From: Ailanthus altissimus
Lineage: Eukaryota; Streptophyta; Magnoliopsida; Sapindales; Simaroubaceae
DNA length: 64,000 bases
Assembly (NCBI GenBank): GCA_946807835.1
Contig: OX327702.1
Location: 13,020,001-13,084,000 of the forward strand
Reading direction: 5' to 3'
In this document: in pieces, positions 1 to 10,009 of the stretch
How positions within the stretch are numbered: the first letter of the stretch is position 1
How the letters are laid out: the number at the start of each line of letters is the position of its first letter
Translations under genes and position numbers: made by a program
The notes under the pieces: model-generated
What the model saw: only the letters and a program-made list of their open reading frames with translations
Database searches by the model: none
What the model was told of the DNA's origin: nothing

Positions 1-905
1 CCTTGGGTCGATGTCTTTATGAATTTTATTTTGGCCTTACTAGGACTAAGAAGGGGAGAGACTCAATTTTTGTAATTGTTGATAGGTTCTCTAAGATGGT
101 ACAGTTTATTGCATGTCATAAAATTGATGATGCATCACATATAGCCAATTTATTTTTCAAGGAGATTGGTAGGTTGCATGGCATGCCTAGGATTATTGTT
201 TCTAATTGAGACAGCTACTTCTGGAAGACTTTGTAGGAAAAGTTAGAAACTAAATATTGTTCTCTACTATATATCACCCACAAATTTATGGTCAAACTGA
301 AGTAGTAAATAGAACTTTATCTACTTTTTTGCGTGCTATCATACAAAAAAAATTAAAAATGTGGGGAGATTGTTTTTACTGCATGTTGAATTTTCTTATA
401 AATGTTGTGTTTATTCCGCAACTAAGTTTTTCCAATTTGAGATTATCTATGGGTTTAACCCATTGACTCATTTGGATTTAACTCCTCTACTCTGAGCGAA
501 TGTGTTAACTAAGATGGCAAGAAGAAAGCTGATTTTATTAAGCACATTTATGAGAAAGCAAAGCAAAACATAAAATGATGGACCAAGCAGTATGCCAAAC
601 AAGCCAACAAGGGACGTAAGAAGATTGTATTTGAACTAGGAGAAATGATTTGGCTGCATATAAGTAAATCCCACTTTCTTGAGCAAAGACATTCTAAACT
701 TCTTCTTAGGGGTAACGGGCCATTTTGAGTATTCGATTACATCAATGACAATGCTTACAAAATTGAATTACTTGGTGAGTATGGTGTTAGTGCTAGCTTC
801 AATGTTTCTGAATTATCTCCTTTCGAAATAGGTGATGATGCAAACAAAGATTTGAGGATAAATCTTCTTCAAGAGGAGGAGAATGATGCAAGCGACATTG
901 CATAA
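1..905 (+). pseudogene. B1: gypsy integrase C-terminal half, broken
   Basis: This is the end of a Ty3/gypsy pol, cut by the window start. It reads integrase core (VDRFSKM, then the [11 protein letters not shown] block before the second catalytic Asp, then [10 protein letters not shown] with the catalytic Glu), then the GPY/F-type C-terminal module. A stop after IVSN near 207 coincides with loss of the Asp-containing residues. Later frame changes at about 240 and 466 and a TGA near 727 break the rest. The reading frame crosses a polypurine tract (871-883) and stops at 903-905, inside the LTR that starts at 884. As an integrase it would have inserted cDNA; this copy cannot. Confidence 0.85.
871..883 (+). 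other. B1 polypurine tract
   Basis: AAGAGGAGGAGAA lies directly before the LTR start TGATGCAAGC. It would prime plus-strand DNA synthesis. The same tract also encodes the pol residues QEEEN, so it is inside the coding frame, as in families A and D. Confidence 0.75.
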
Positions 906-967
906 CCTATATGCATACAAGAGAAAGAACTTACACATGGGCTTGGAGGGACATATGAGACACATGG
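884..967 (+). mobile_element. B1 3' LTR, left piece
   Basis: The sequence matches the reverse complement of the starts of the two solo B LTRs (upper ends near 36712 and 63915): TGATGCAAGCGACATTGCA and the following CATACAAGAGAAAG block. It is interrupted at 968 by solo LTR X1 and resumes at 3725. Confidence 0.8.
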
Positions 968-1444
968 TGTAATATCCAATCCCTATTAGTAGTATTGGAC
1001 GCCTAGATTTCGGTATAGAGCAATAAAGACACCTAGGATTACCCAATTTTAACCCTATTAAAAATATTTTCTTTATGGTGCACGTGAGAGATATTATATA
1101 TAATTTCGTAATCTCACACTCGATCGGAGCGTTGGACGACCCTAGAATATTTTTTTGGAATTTTTCTCTATTGGCTTGGAAAAGGAAATTCTAATTTACT
1201 ACATTAATTTCCATTTAAGGGTTATGTATGGAATAAGCCTTTGTTGAGAAACATAATCCATATATTAGAGAATGGACCAATTAGAAGAAATCTCATAGAT
1301 TGCCAAGTTGGAAATTCTAGTTAGTTTTTGGACTATTTTAACTAGATAGTTACAAATGAACCAATTACTTACTTAGTTTCCAACTAATGGCAAATTAGTA
1401 ATTTAGAGTAAGTTGAGGGGCAAAATGGTCAATTGATGGATAAC

Positions 1445-1452
1445 TATATATA
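1445..1452 (+). promoter_or_regulatory. candidate TATA box of LTR X1
   Basis: TATATATA lies about 480 bp into the LTR, and the same octamer is kept at the equivalent place in the inverted X2 LTR (37719-37726). Conservation between copies supports it as the core promoter of family X. Confidence 0.5.
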
Positions 1453-2377
1453 TGTTGAAAGTGTGTAGGTTTTTCAAGAGAAAAGCAAACATTTAGAGCA
1501 AAAGAGAGCAAAATTCGTGCAAGGGTTGGAGGTGCTGCTACAGTGAATTTTAGTTTTTTTTTCATGATTTTGCATGCTTAATCAAGCCAAAATAAGGTTA
1601 CATACTAATTCCTAAGCTCAATTGAAGCCTCCAATAGTGAAAATTCAAGCAAAAGAGGTAAGAAAAGCTTTGTTTTATGAGATTGATAAGTAAACTTTAA
1701 GGATTGCTTAAATTAATGTTCTTGTATGTATTCTTGGTTTAGATTGAGTTAAATTCTAGTGTGGAGCTTGAAAGAGTCATCAATTTGAAGAAATTTGAAG
1801 GTAAGAATTAGGGTTTTGGGTGATTTGAATGTAGAGACTTCAATTGGTTGTAATTAGGGATTAGAATGAAATTGGCTTGATTTTAATGTAATTGGAACAA
1901 GAAATTGAGAAAAGAAATGTGTTGGAACATAGGGTGAAATTCTGCCACTTTAGGGAAGTTAGGGATTGTGTGGTGTTTTGATTGAGTTGTTATGTGTAAA
2001 TGGTGCCTTATGTATATGGTTGATGGAAAAACCAAAAATGAAGAAAATGGGACATAATTGTCCATTTTGGAAAGGTGAAGGGCAATTATGTCCAATCAAG
2101 TTATAACGCGTTTAATAATTTTCAGGCATCGGGTGGTGAGTTAGATTAAATGACTTCGTAAATAAAAATTGAAAAGTAGTATGCATCCCGGCTTTGTATT
2201 TCGATTAGGGTGTTTAGTAGTTAAATGAGATTCTAGCATTTGATTTGGTTCTAAATGTCATTTATGGCACCTAGGTGAAGAAAACCGAGAGCGGTAACGG
2301 GATCAAAAATTCAGAGCGAAATTGAGCGCAGAGCGATTGTGAGTGAAAATTTGTCTTTTTTGTTATCTTTCGTTTAT

Positions 2378-2400
2378 TATGTGAAATGTTTTCACATAAT
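2378..2400. repeat. short hairpin in LTR X1
   Basis: A perfect 10-bp inverted repeat, TTATGTGAAA and TTTCACATAA, has a 3-nt loop. It has no known role. Confidence 0.5.
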
Positions 2401-3724
2401 GAAAATGTATGTTTTATGAGCTTTTAATGCATAAATATGATATATATCTATAGATATACATTTACATGTTCGGTTTAAGTAATAGTTTTAAAATTTCTGC
2501 ATTTGTTTTAAAGGCTATTGGTACCCTAAGATTATAGTGGTGGTGATTATATTAGACCTGGCCGTTATATCCCGTGCACATGGGCAGGTCATGGGGGTGT
2601 GTCAGTAACTCTGGAAAGTCGGGATGTCGAGTCATGTGAGTCGCTCTATATGTACATAGTATTGTCTCGCTATATGTATGTGATGGAGAATTCCGCTGCA
2701 TAGCCAGTGAGATGTCTTGAGATGTCACTATAGGTGCTGCTAGTTGAGGTGCCCCGTGACCTACTCACGTGTGTGGTGCTAGTTGAGTCGCTGCGTGAGT
2801 ATAGAGCTTTAGGGTTACAATTGGTACAGTTTAGAAAGAAAATGGCCAAGCGAGAACTTTACTAGTTTTCGATTTACTGATAGCATTTATGCATTTATAT
2901 GCACACGGCAGTTATTATGTTATATAGATTTTGGATATTGTTTTCCAAAGATGTAGATAAAACTCGCTCGGCAAGATTTCATCAATATATGACATTAGAA
3001 ACCGTTTTATAATTTTACATCAGTTTTAGAAGCATGATTTATGCATGTACTTTTGGATTTACTATCTATGCATAGTATTATTTTATTTGAAATCCTAATT
3101 GCACTCACTGAGCTCCTTTAGCTCACTCGTTTTGTGTTTTATATTTTTTAAACCCCCTTCCCAGGTGCAGGTCTCAGTACGCAAGCTGCTGATTCTCTTA
3201 TTGCCGAGTAGTCGGCCAAATCTAAAGATCATTTTTGTATATGTAAATGTGCTAAATAGCACCCTTTGCTTTTTGCATAGTAGTTGTTGGCATGTATTAA
3301 ATGTATGTATATTTTGAACCAACAAGAAGAGATTTCGATATTATGATAATCGTTTTTACTTTTTATGAGTATGCTCATTTTGTGATTTAAATGAAACTAT
3401 TGAGTTGTGTTAGATTTACTTTTGGAAAGGACCGGAGGTTCGAATTGATAGTATTGAGAAGTATTTGAAATAGAAGTGAAATTTCTTTGCAGGTTTTATA
3501 TGTATTTTCTGAAAAACAGGAGAAACTCTGTCCATTTTTCTTTTAAAAATTAAGATGTCGTTTTCATGTATATTAAAAGATTTTCTCAGAAATAGTAAGA
3601 ACTGAAAAGGGCTCGCCTCATGGAATTTCTCATCTTTCTCAATTATATTCTGAGAAACTTCTATGGGGGTGCCCAACAGGGCCGCTGGGATCTACTGTAG
3701 AGGGTCTCGGGTCGGGTCTTGTCA

Positions 3725-3836
3725 CATAAGCTTAGAGAGACTCAAGTCTAGCAATCAAATTATCCATTAAGTTTGCCAAATGGGCCAATCACAAGGCTTT
3801 GAGACAAGCAATTTTAAGAAGCATTAAATTGGATGT
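3725..3836 (+). mobile_element. B1 3' LTR, right piece (truncated)
   Basis: This continues the B LTR from 967. It is the reverse complement of the block around 63740-63850 in solo LTR B3 (CATTTAATGCTTCTT, GGCCCATTT, GACTTGAG). The LTR then breaks off at about 3836 and joins an unrelated inverted integrase fragment. Confidence 0.7.
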
Positions 3837-4145
3837 TTCAACAAGTAGCAGAATGGATAGTACATTATAAGAAAACTCAACATGTGGTAAAAATTCTTCT
3901 CAAGTTTTGATGTTCTTTTTAATAATAGCTCTAAATAAAGTAGACAAAGTCTTATTTACTATTTTGGTTTGACCATTAGTTTGTAGGTGATAAATAGTAA
4001 AAAATAACAACCTAGTTCCTAACTTACATCATAAAAAGTCTTCTAAAATTAACTCAAGAACTTAACATCTCTATTCGAAACTATTTTTCTAGGCATACCA
4101 TGTAATCTTACAATTTCTCTAAATAACAAATCAACAACATATGAA
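3837..4145 (-). pseudogene. A-like integrase fragment, inverted
   Basis: On the minus strand this reads the family A integrase core from the [10 protein letters not shown] region through the second catalytic Asp region and [10 protein letters not shown] to the start of the HVEFAYN block. It matches the minus-strand integrases near 51400-51690 and 59100-59360. It is about 310 bp with no flanking element ends, so it is a rearrangement scrap. Both edges join sequences of the opposite orientation. Confidence 0.75.
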
Positions 4146-4490
4146 GTTGTACGAATGTTGCTAGCACTACAATGGCGGAGTAATTAGGGCTGCCAACAAT
4201 TAAACATCCCCCGCCTTATAAATTGCAATGGCTCAATGACAGTGGCAAGGTGAGGGTTATTAAATAGATGTTAGTTTTCATTTGTATTGGAAAATACGAA
4301 GATGAAGTTCTATGTGATATGTTCCAATGCAAGCTGGACATTTATTACTAGACCAACAATGGCAATTTGATCGGCGTGTTAAGCACGATGGTTTCACCAA
4401 CAAATATTCATTTCTGTTTAATCAAAGCACAATCACTCTGGTCCCTTTGTCACCAAAATAGGTCTATGAAGGTCAAGTGAGATTACAAAA
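4146..4490 (+). pseudogene. A1: protease region of family A, left of the C1 insertion
   Basis: The sequence starts inside the protease active-site region (the SCTNVAS block) and runs through the LQWLND and DEVLCD blocks to the post-protease linker. It matches the protease region of A5 (about 21858-22200). Stops interrupt it (for example TAG near 4264). The first half of the protease, gag and the 5' LTR are missing. The final bases CAAAA (4486-4490) are the target site of C1; the element resumes at 10624. Confidence 0.8.
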
Positions 4491-5197
4491 TGATGTGCAT
4501 CATGAAGGTTCTAAATCAACTCAAGAAAGTGAGCTGAATGTAAAGGAGATTTTAGATGGTCCAATAACAAGGGCTAAGCCTAAACAGCTTCTAAGGGCCA
4601 TAAGTAGTCAAATTGGAGCTATTGAAGCTTCTATGGGATTAGAAGCTTGCAATCTGAATGGAAACGAGCTAAATGTGTTTATTTGTCTTCAATTAGAGAT
4701 TGGGATGTGATTTAGAGACGTTTGGTGACGTTGGGCTTAAAGAAGCATCTAAGGGCTTTCTTTCCATGCTATTGGGCTTTATTTACTTCTTATGTTACTA
4801 TTTTTATGTATTTTGGCCATTTTGAACTTGTTTAGTTTTGTTTTAAAATTGTTAAGTCATATTGGGCTTATTTTGGGCTTTTTAAGTTTATTAGGTAATA
4901 TTAGGGTTTCCCCTCATTTTGTAAGCCTATATAAGGCATGTTAAAGTCTTATAGAGGCAGTTTCCTCATTTTGGAATCGGATGCACGAAAATAGAACTTT
5001 TCTCTCTCAAAATTGTCTTCTCAAGTTTTTCAACTCTCGAAGATAGTTTCTGACTTATCACTCTTTGATCACCAAGAGTGTGGCGTCAAAACCCTAAATT
5101 GATCCTTGTGGCGTTCATACGACTTATCAAGGTATCTATTTAGCTCTATCCTCCATCAACTTTACCATTTAATTTTGTTATAAATCAAGGCACATCA
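4491..5197 (+). mobile_element. C1 5' LTR
   Basis: It starts TGATGTGC and ends GCACATCA, and it is repeated at 9916-10623. Its first 220 bp hold an open frame (to the stop at 4708-4710) encoding the C-terminal tail of pol, with PITRAKPKQ near 4561. In the 5' LTR this frame is a passive copy of the 3' LTR coding end. Confidence 0.95.
4928..4935 (+). promoter_or_regulatory. TATA box of the C1 5' LTR
   Basis: TATATAAG is identical in the 3' LTR at 10354-10361. It sits about 440 bp into the LTR, downstream of the pol-coding part, as expected for the end of U3. Confidence 0.65.
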
Positions 5198-5199
5198 TC

Positions 5200-5211
5200 T
5201 GGTATCAGAGC
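5200..5211 (+). other. C1 primer-binding site (initiator tRNA-Met)
   Basis: TGGTATCAGAGC lies two bases after the LTR end. It is complementary to the 3' end of plant initiator tRNA-Met, the usual primer of minus-strand synthesis for these elements. Confidence 0.9.
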
Positions 5212-5553
5212 ATAGGATTTCAGTGTGTAAACTGAAGTTTTAGCTATTGAAGGTGTCTTTCTATTTTTTGTGTTATATAATTTCGTGGGGTTATTATCAG
5301 GTTGGGTCTCTAATATTTGAGGTTAGTAGTTGAATTGCAACTCTGAATCATTAAAATTAATTCTTAGTAGTTTGTGAACTGGAGATGAGTTGGCTGAATT
5401 AAATTGTTCCTGAACCTGGAAATTTTGAATTTGAGTAAATTGTTGCTATTTGATTTTATTTACTGAATTGGTAAAACTTTCAGTTTGAGAAGAGTGTTTT
5501 AGCTACTGGTTGTGTTGTTCATTGTTCATACTTGTTTGGGGTTTTTGTTAATA
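5212..5553 (+). other. C1 untranslated leader
   Basis: About 340 bp of AT-rich leader lies between the primer-binding site and the gag start. I see no frame or motif of note in it. Confidence 0.7.
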
Positions 5554-6397
5554 ATGGCTGAAGATGATGCAAGTAGAGTACCAAAGGGACTAAGTTTAGA
5601 ACAAGCTCAACTCATGGGCTTACAACGTGCTCATGATGAATTTCGAGGTGAGATTACTAAAATTCGTGGACAACTTGCTGCAATTATAGAAATGATGCAA
5701 AGAAATACTTTGCAACCCTAACAAAGGCAGGTAGGGCGTAGGGTACCTCGGAATGACCTAGGGGATGCTAGAGATGAGCCAAATCGGGATGATGAGACTG
5801 ATGATAGGAGTAGGATAAGGAGGCAGCAAAATGACCCTACTAGTGGTATCAAACTTAATATACTACCATTTAGAGGTACTAGTTCTCTTCAGGAGTATCT
5901 TGAATGGGTTCAGAAGGTAGAAAGGGTGTTTGATTGGCATGAGTACCCTGAGGCAAAGAAGTGTAAGGTAGCAGCACTTGAGTTTACCGATTATGCACTT
6001 TTGTGGTGGGAAAACTTAAAAGCTCAGCGAAGAAGGGATGACGAAGAAGAAGTTACGAGCTGGCCACTTATGAAAAGATTAATGAAGAAGATTTGTTCTG
6101 GATTTCTATAAATAAGAATTATACATCAAATTCCAGACTTTGCAGCAAGGTTCCTTGAGTGTGGAGGAGTATGTGAAAGAATTTGAGCTGTTGCTGATTC
6201 GCTGTGATTGAAGAGGGACATAGCTAATGTTGTTGAGTTACAGCCCTTCATATTTCTTGAGGATGTCATAAAACTTGCAACTAAAGTAGAAAGACAGCAG
6301 AAAAGAGTGGGTATCCATATGAGGTCAACTACAACAAGTAATAAAGGCTGTTTCTTCACCTTCGTGAACATGGAACACACCTAAACATGATAAGAAA
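5554..6397 (+). pseudogene. C1 gag, N-terminal and capsid part
   Basis: The start ATG at 5554 opens MAEDDASRVPKGLS, followed by a predicted coiled stretch and then the capsid-like core (FRGTSSLQEYLEWVQKVER, then EYPEAKKCKVAALEF and ALLWWENL), typical of plant gypsy gag. The frame is broken by TAA at 5719-5721, a stop at 6109-6111 and a shift to another frame before 6398. Gag would form the particle and bind the RNA. An upstream in-frame ATG at 5512 adds 14 hydrophobic residues; 5554 is the more likely start from the gag-like sequence after it. Confidence 0.85.
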
Positions 6398-7183
6398 GTG
6401 GAGTTCAATAAGAGAAGTGCTAGTTTAGGTTCGTTGAAAGGAAAGGAGAAGGTATTTGAACCTCAATTTCCTAGGAGGTCGCGAGACATCAAGTGTTTCA
6501 AGTGCTTGGGAAATGGGCATATTGCTTCTGAATGTCCAAATAAGAGGGTGATGGTTTTACAAGGGAAGCATGGAGAGCTTGTAAGTGAAGATAAGGCCGA
6601 AATAGAAGAGGAATTTGAAGTAGAAGTGACAGAACTAGAAGAGAATCTTGAGCCAATGGAGGGAAATTTATTAGTAATTCAAAGAGTTTTGAGTGCTGAA
6701 GTTGATATTGGTGCGGAGCAACGTGAAAACATCTTTCATACAAGATGTCAAATTCGAGATAAGGTTTGTGCTATGATTATTGATAATGGTAGTTGTACCA
6801 ATGTTGCATCTATTACTTTGGTTGAGAAATTGGGATTAACTACTTTTCCACACCCTAAACCATACAAATTGCAATGGCTTAATGATAATGGAGAGATCCG
6901 GGTTACAAGACAGGTTCGTGTATCATTTTCCATTAAAACCTATCATGATGAGGTTTTATGTGATGTAGTTCCTATGACAGCTAGTCATGTGTTATTGGGA
7001 CGTCCATGGCAGTTTGACAATGATGTGACTTATAATGGACGAAGAAACACTTATTCATTTGTGCTAAGTGGGAAGAAAGTGAATTTGATGCCATTAAGTT
7101 CTCAACAAGTTAGAGAAGATCAGTTACAGAATCAAAGGAAGATGGTGGAATCGGGTAAGGGGCTGATGTTAGCCAAAAAGTGA
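6398..7183 (+). pseudogene. C1 nucleocapsid zinc knuckle and protease
   Basis: This is a 261-codon open stretch. The zinc knuckle is intact near residues 34-47 (CFKCLGNGHIASEC, CX2CX4HX4C). After an acidic linker comes the aspartic protease, with active-site stretch IIDNGSCTNVAS near residue 127, where Asn replaces the Ser/Thr/Gly seen after Asp in relatives, and the flap and HVLLGRPWQFD block. It ends at a TGA (7181-7183) in the protease-RT linker, and RT resumes in another frame. The protease would have cut the Gag-Pol polyprotein. Confidence 0.88.
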
Positions 7184-8247
7184 GATATTGAGCAAGCACT
7201 AGCTTCTGTGGGGGTTGTTTTCATGACTTGGGCAAAGCCTTTATTGCAAGTGGAGGGTTTGGATTTGCCAAGACAGGTTTAGAGTTGCTTGAAGAGTTCA
7301 AAGATGTATTTTTGGAGGAGCTACCATTGGGATTACCACCTATTTGAGGGATAGAGCATCAAATTGATTTGGTGCCTGAAGGTTCACTTCCAAATAGACC
7401 AGCATATAGATGTAATCCGGAGGAAGCAAAGGAGATCAAAAGGCAGGTTGGTGAGCTTTTAGAGAGGGACTATGTGCGTGAGTCACTTAGTCCTTGTTCA
7501 ATGCCTACTTTGCTTGTTCCAAAGAAGGATGGTACCATGAGAATGTGTGTGGACAGTCGGGCTATCAACACGATAACGGTTAAGTATAGATTCCCTATTC
7601 CTAGACTTGATGATATGCTTGATGAATTGCATGGTGCTGTTTGTTTTTCTAAAGTTGATTTAATGAGTGGATATCACCAAATTAGGATGAAAGAAGGTGA
7701 TGAATGAAAAATAGCCTTTAAAACTAAGCATGGATTGTATGAGTGGATGGTGATGCCGTTTGGACTTTCTAATGCACCTAGTACATTTATGAGACTTATG
7801 AACCATGTTTTGAGGAAGTTTATTGGGCTGTTTGTTGTGGTCTATTTTGATGATATCTTGATCTATAGTAAAACTTTTGATGATATCTTGATCTATAGTA
7901 AAACTTTTGATGATCATGTGACGCATCTTATAGCTGTATTTGAGACATTGCGTGATGCTAAGTTGTATGAAAACCTCAAAAAGTGCTATTTCTACCAAGA
8001 TAGTGTTATCTTTTGGGGGTATGTTGTTTCTGGTAGTGGAATTAAGGTTGATGAGGAGAAGGTTAAGGCAATTCGTGATTGGCCTAAACCTACTGGTGTT
8101 GCGGATGTGAGAAGTTTTCATGGTTTAGCCTCTTTCTATAGGCGATTTATTAAAAACTTTAGTTCTATTGTTGCACTTATGACAGAGTGTTTGAAAAGGG
8201 GAATGAGTTTAGGTGGAATGAGAATGCACAGAAGTCATTTGAACTGA
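7184..8247 (+). pseudogene. C1 reverse transcriptase
   Basis: This is the RT domain, in frame from about 7369. Blocks seen are [48 protein letters not shown], the [14 protein letters not shown] block and the catalytic YFDD. A TGA at 7705-7707 falls where relatives have Trp or Cys. A 30-bp tandem duplication at 7845-7904 repeats [10 protein letters not shown] just after the catalytic Asp pair. Near 8190 a small deletion shifts the frame into the RNase H. The upstream linker (7184-7368) also has stops (7279, 7345). Confidence 0.9.
7845..7914 (+). repeat. 30-bp tandem duplication in the RT active site
   Basis: Two identical 30-bp units (7845-7874, 7875-7904) and 10 bp of a third are present. 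The unit encodes [10 protein letters not shown] in frame, so the YFDD box is followed by a second FDDILIY. The other RT copies in the window have one unit. Confidence 0.95.
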
Positions 8248-9652
8248 TTAAAGAACAATTATGTTCTGCTCCAGTTTTAGCACTTTCCGATTTTGCTAAA
8301 ACATTTGAAATAGAGTGTGATGCTTCAGGGGTTGGTATTGGGGCTGTTTTGATGCAAGAAAAGAGGCCAATTACTTTCTTTAGTGAGAAACTGAATGGGG
8401 CACGTTTAAACTACTCTATTTATGACAAGGAGTTTTATGCATTGATTCGGGCTCTCGAGGTATGGCAGCATTATCTATTACCTAAAGAGTTCGTTATTCA
8501 TACTGACTATGAATCATTAAAGTATCTTAAAGGGCGAACCAAGCTGAATAGAAGACATGCCAAATGGGTAGAGTTCATGGAGCCATTTTCATATGTCATA
8601 AAATACAAGAAGGGGCAAACTAATGTCATTGTTGATGCTCTTTCTAGGAGGTATGCATTGATTTCTATGTTAAATGCAAGGCTTTTGGGTTTTGAACAGG
8701 TGAAAGAACAATATACCAGTGATTCATACTTTGCTAATATGATGTCTAAATGTGCTAAAGGAGCTTGTGATGGGTTCTTTGTGCATGATAACCTGTTCAA
8801 GTTGGGCAGAATGTGTATACCTTCAGGATCCTTACGTGAGTTGCTTGTGCGTGAGGCTTATGGGGGTGGTCTTAGTGGTCATTTTGGGGAGAAGAAAACT
8901 TATGAGCTACTGAAAGAGCACTTCTTTTGGCCTAATATGCTGCGGGATGTTCATAAAGTTGTTGCAAGATGTGTAAATTGCAAGAAAGCTAAGGGTAAAG
9001 AGAATGCATATGGACTGTATATGCCTTTACCTATCCCAGAGCAACCATGGATGGATATTAGTATGAATTTTGTGCTTGGGAAGGATTCAGTGATGGTTGT
9101 GGTTGATCGGTTCTCCAAAATGTCACACTTTATTCCTTGTAACAAAACTGATGATGCTATTCATATTGCTGATTTGTTTTTTAGGAAAATTGTACGTTTG
9201 CATGGAATCCCTAAAAGTATTGTCTCAGATCGTGATACAAAGTTCTTAAGCTATTTTTGGAAGACTCTTTGGAAGAAGCTTGGAACAAAGTTGCTTTTCA
9301 GTACTGCTTGTCATCCACAAACTGATGGGCAAACTGAGGTAGTGAACCGTACTCTATCTTCTTTATTACGGGCTGTTATAAACAAGAACTTAAAGAGTTG
9401 GGATACTTGTTTGCCTATTGTGGAGTTTGCATACAACCATAGTGTGCATGGGGCTACAAAATTTTCACAATTTGAGATTGTGTATGAATTTAATCCATTT
9501 GTTCCTATTGACCTTATTCCTATTCCAATTGATGAGAGGACATCTATGGATGGTGTTAAGAAGGCAGAATTGATGAAGAAGCTTTATGAGCAGGTTCGAA
9601 TTCATATTGAGGAGAAAACAGCTAAGTATGTTAAGCATGGTAATAAAGGATG
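8187..9652 (+). pseudogene. C1 RNase H and integrase
   Basis: This is a long open stretch of 488 codons. RNase [19 protein letters not shown] (first catalytic Asp), [26 protein letters not shown] (Glu), [13 protein letters not shown] (Asp). Integrase zinc domain: [12 protein letters not shown] and CVNCKKAKG; the first zinc His is Tyr (codon 8859-8861), while the second His and both Cys remain. Integrase core: [10 protein letters not shown], where Asn (not Asp) stands in the first catalytic position of relatives (MDFVLG), SDRDTKF (second Asp), and [13 protein letters not shown] (Glu). A TGA at 9651-9653 ends the frame within the NKGR motif, and the rest continues in another frame. Confidence 0.9.
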
Positions 9653-10009
9653 AAAATGATTAGCTTTGAACCTGATGATCTTGTTTGGATTCATCTTAGT
9701 AAGGGAAGATTTCCTAGCAAGCGGAAGTCTAAGCTGATGCCAAGAGTTGATGGACCTTTTCATATTATAGAGAAGGTAAATAGTAATGCTTACAAAGTTG
9801 ACCTTCCTGGTGATTACAATGTTTCAGCCACTTTTAATGTGAAGGACTTATCTCTTTATTTAGAGGATTTAGAAGATTCTGATTTGAGGGCAAATCATTC
9901 TCTGCCCGAGGGTGATGATGTGCATCATGACGGTTCTAAATCAACTCAAGAAGGCGAGCTGAGCGTAAAGGAAATTTCAGATGATCCAATAACAAGGGCT
10001 AAGGGCTAA
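9650..10009 (+). pseudogene. C1 integrase C-terminal module, running into the 3' LTR
   Basis: The GPY/F-type module (RVDGPFHIIEKVNSNAYKVDLPG, then NVSATFNVKDLS) continues the integrase after a one-base frame break. Coding goes on past the LTR start at 9916 as DDVHHDGSKSTQEGE and DDPITRAKG, and stops at 10007-10009. In the 5' LTR copy the same frame stays open to 4708-4710, so the stop in the 3' LTR comes from a later one-base change (GGGCTAA against GCCTAAA). No chromodomain could be recognised by eye. Confidence 0.88.

Larger units (their letters stand above)
968..3724 (+). mobile_element. X1: solo LTR of the Tekay-like family X, 2.76 kb
   Basis: It starts TGTAATATCC and ends TTGTCA. The same ends bound the LTRs of the X2 element in inverted orientation (start at 38203, end at 43049). 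No pol sequence is attached and the B1 LTR resumes on the other side, so this is a solo LTR left by LTR-LTR recombination. The flanks are CATGG (963-967) and CATAA (3725-3729), which match at only three of five bases, so the duplication is decayed or uncertain. The many short frames inside it are not genes. This region of nearly 2.8 kb contains nothing else that I recognise. Confidence 0.85.

Noticed and set aside
3095..3325. Overlapping frames on both strands, also at 43445-43675
   Set aside because: The two places are the same part of LTR X1 and the X2 LTR in opposite orientation. The similarity is LTR homology, not a conserved small protein.
4477..4710. Stand-alone 77-codon gene
   Set aside because: It is the C-terminal pol tail copied into the C1 5' LTR, read through from A1 sequence; it has no start of its own.
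5200..5211. tRNA-related sequences (also at 20077, 32128, 43034, 60187)
   Set aside because: Only the 12-13 bases complementary to the initiator tRNA-Met 3' end are present, just after LTR ends. They are primer-binding sites, not tRNA genes.
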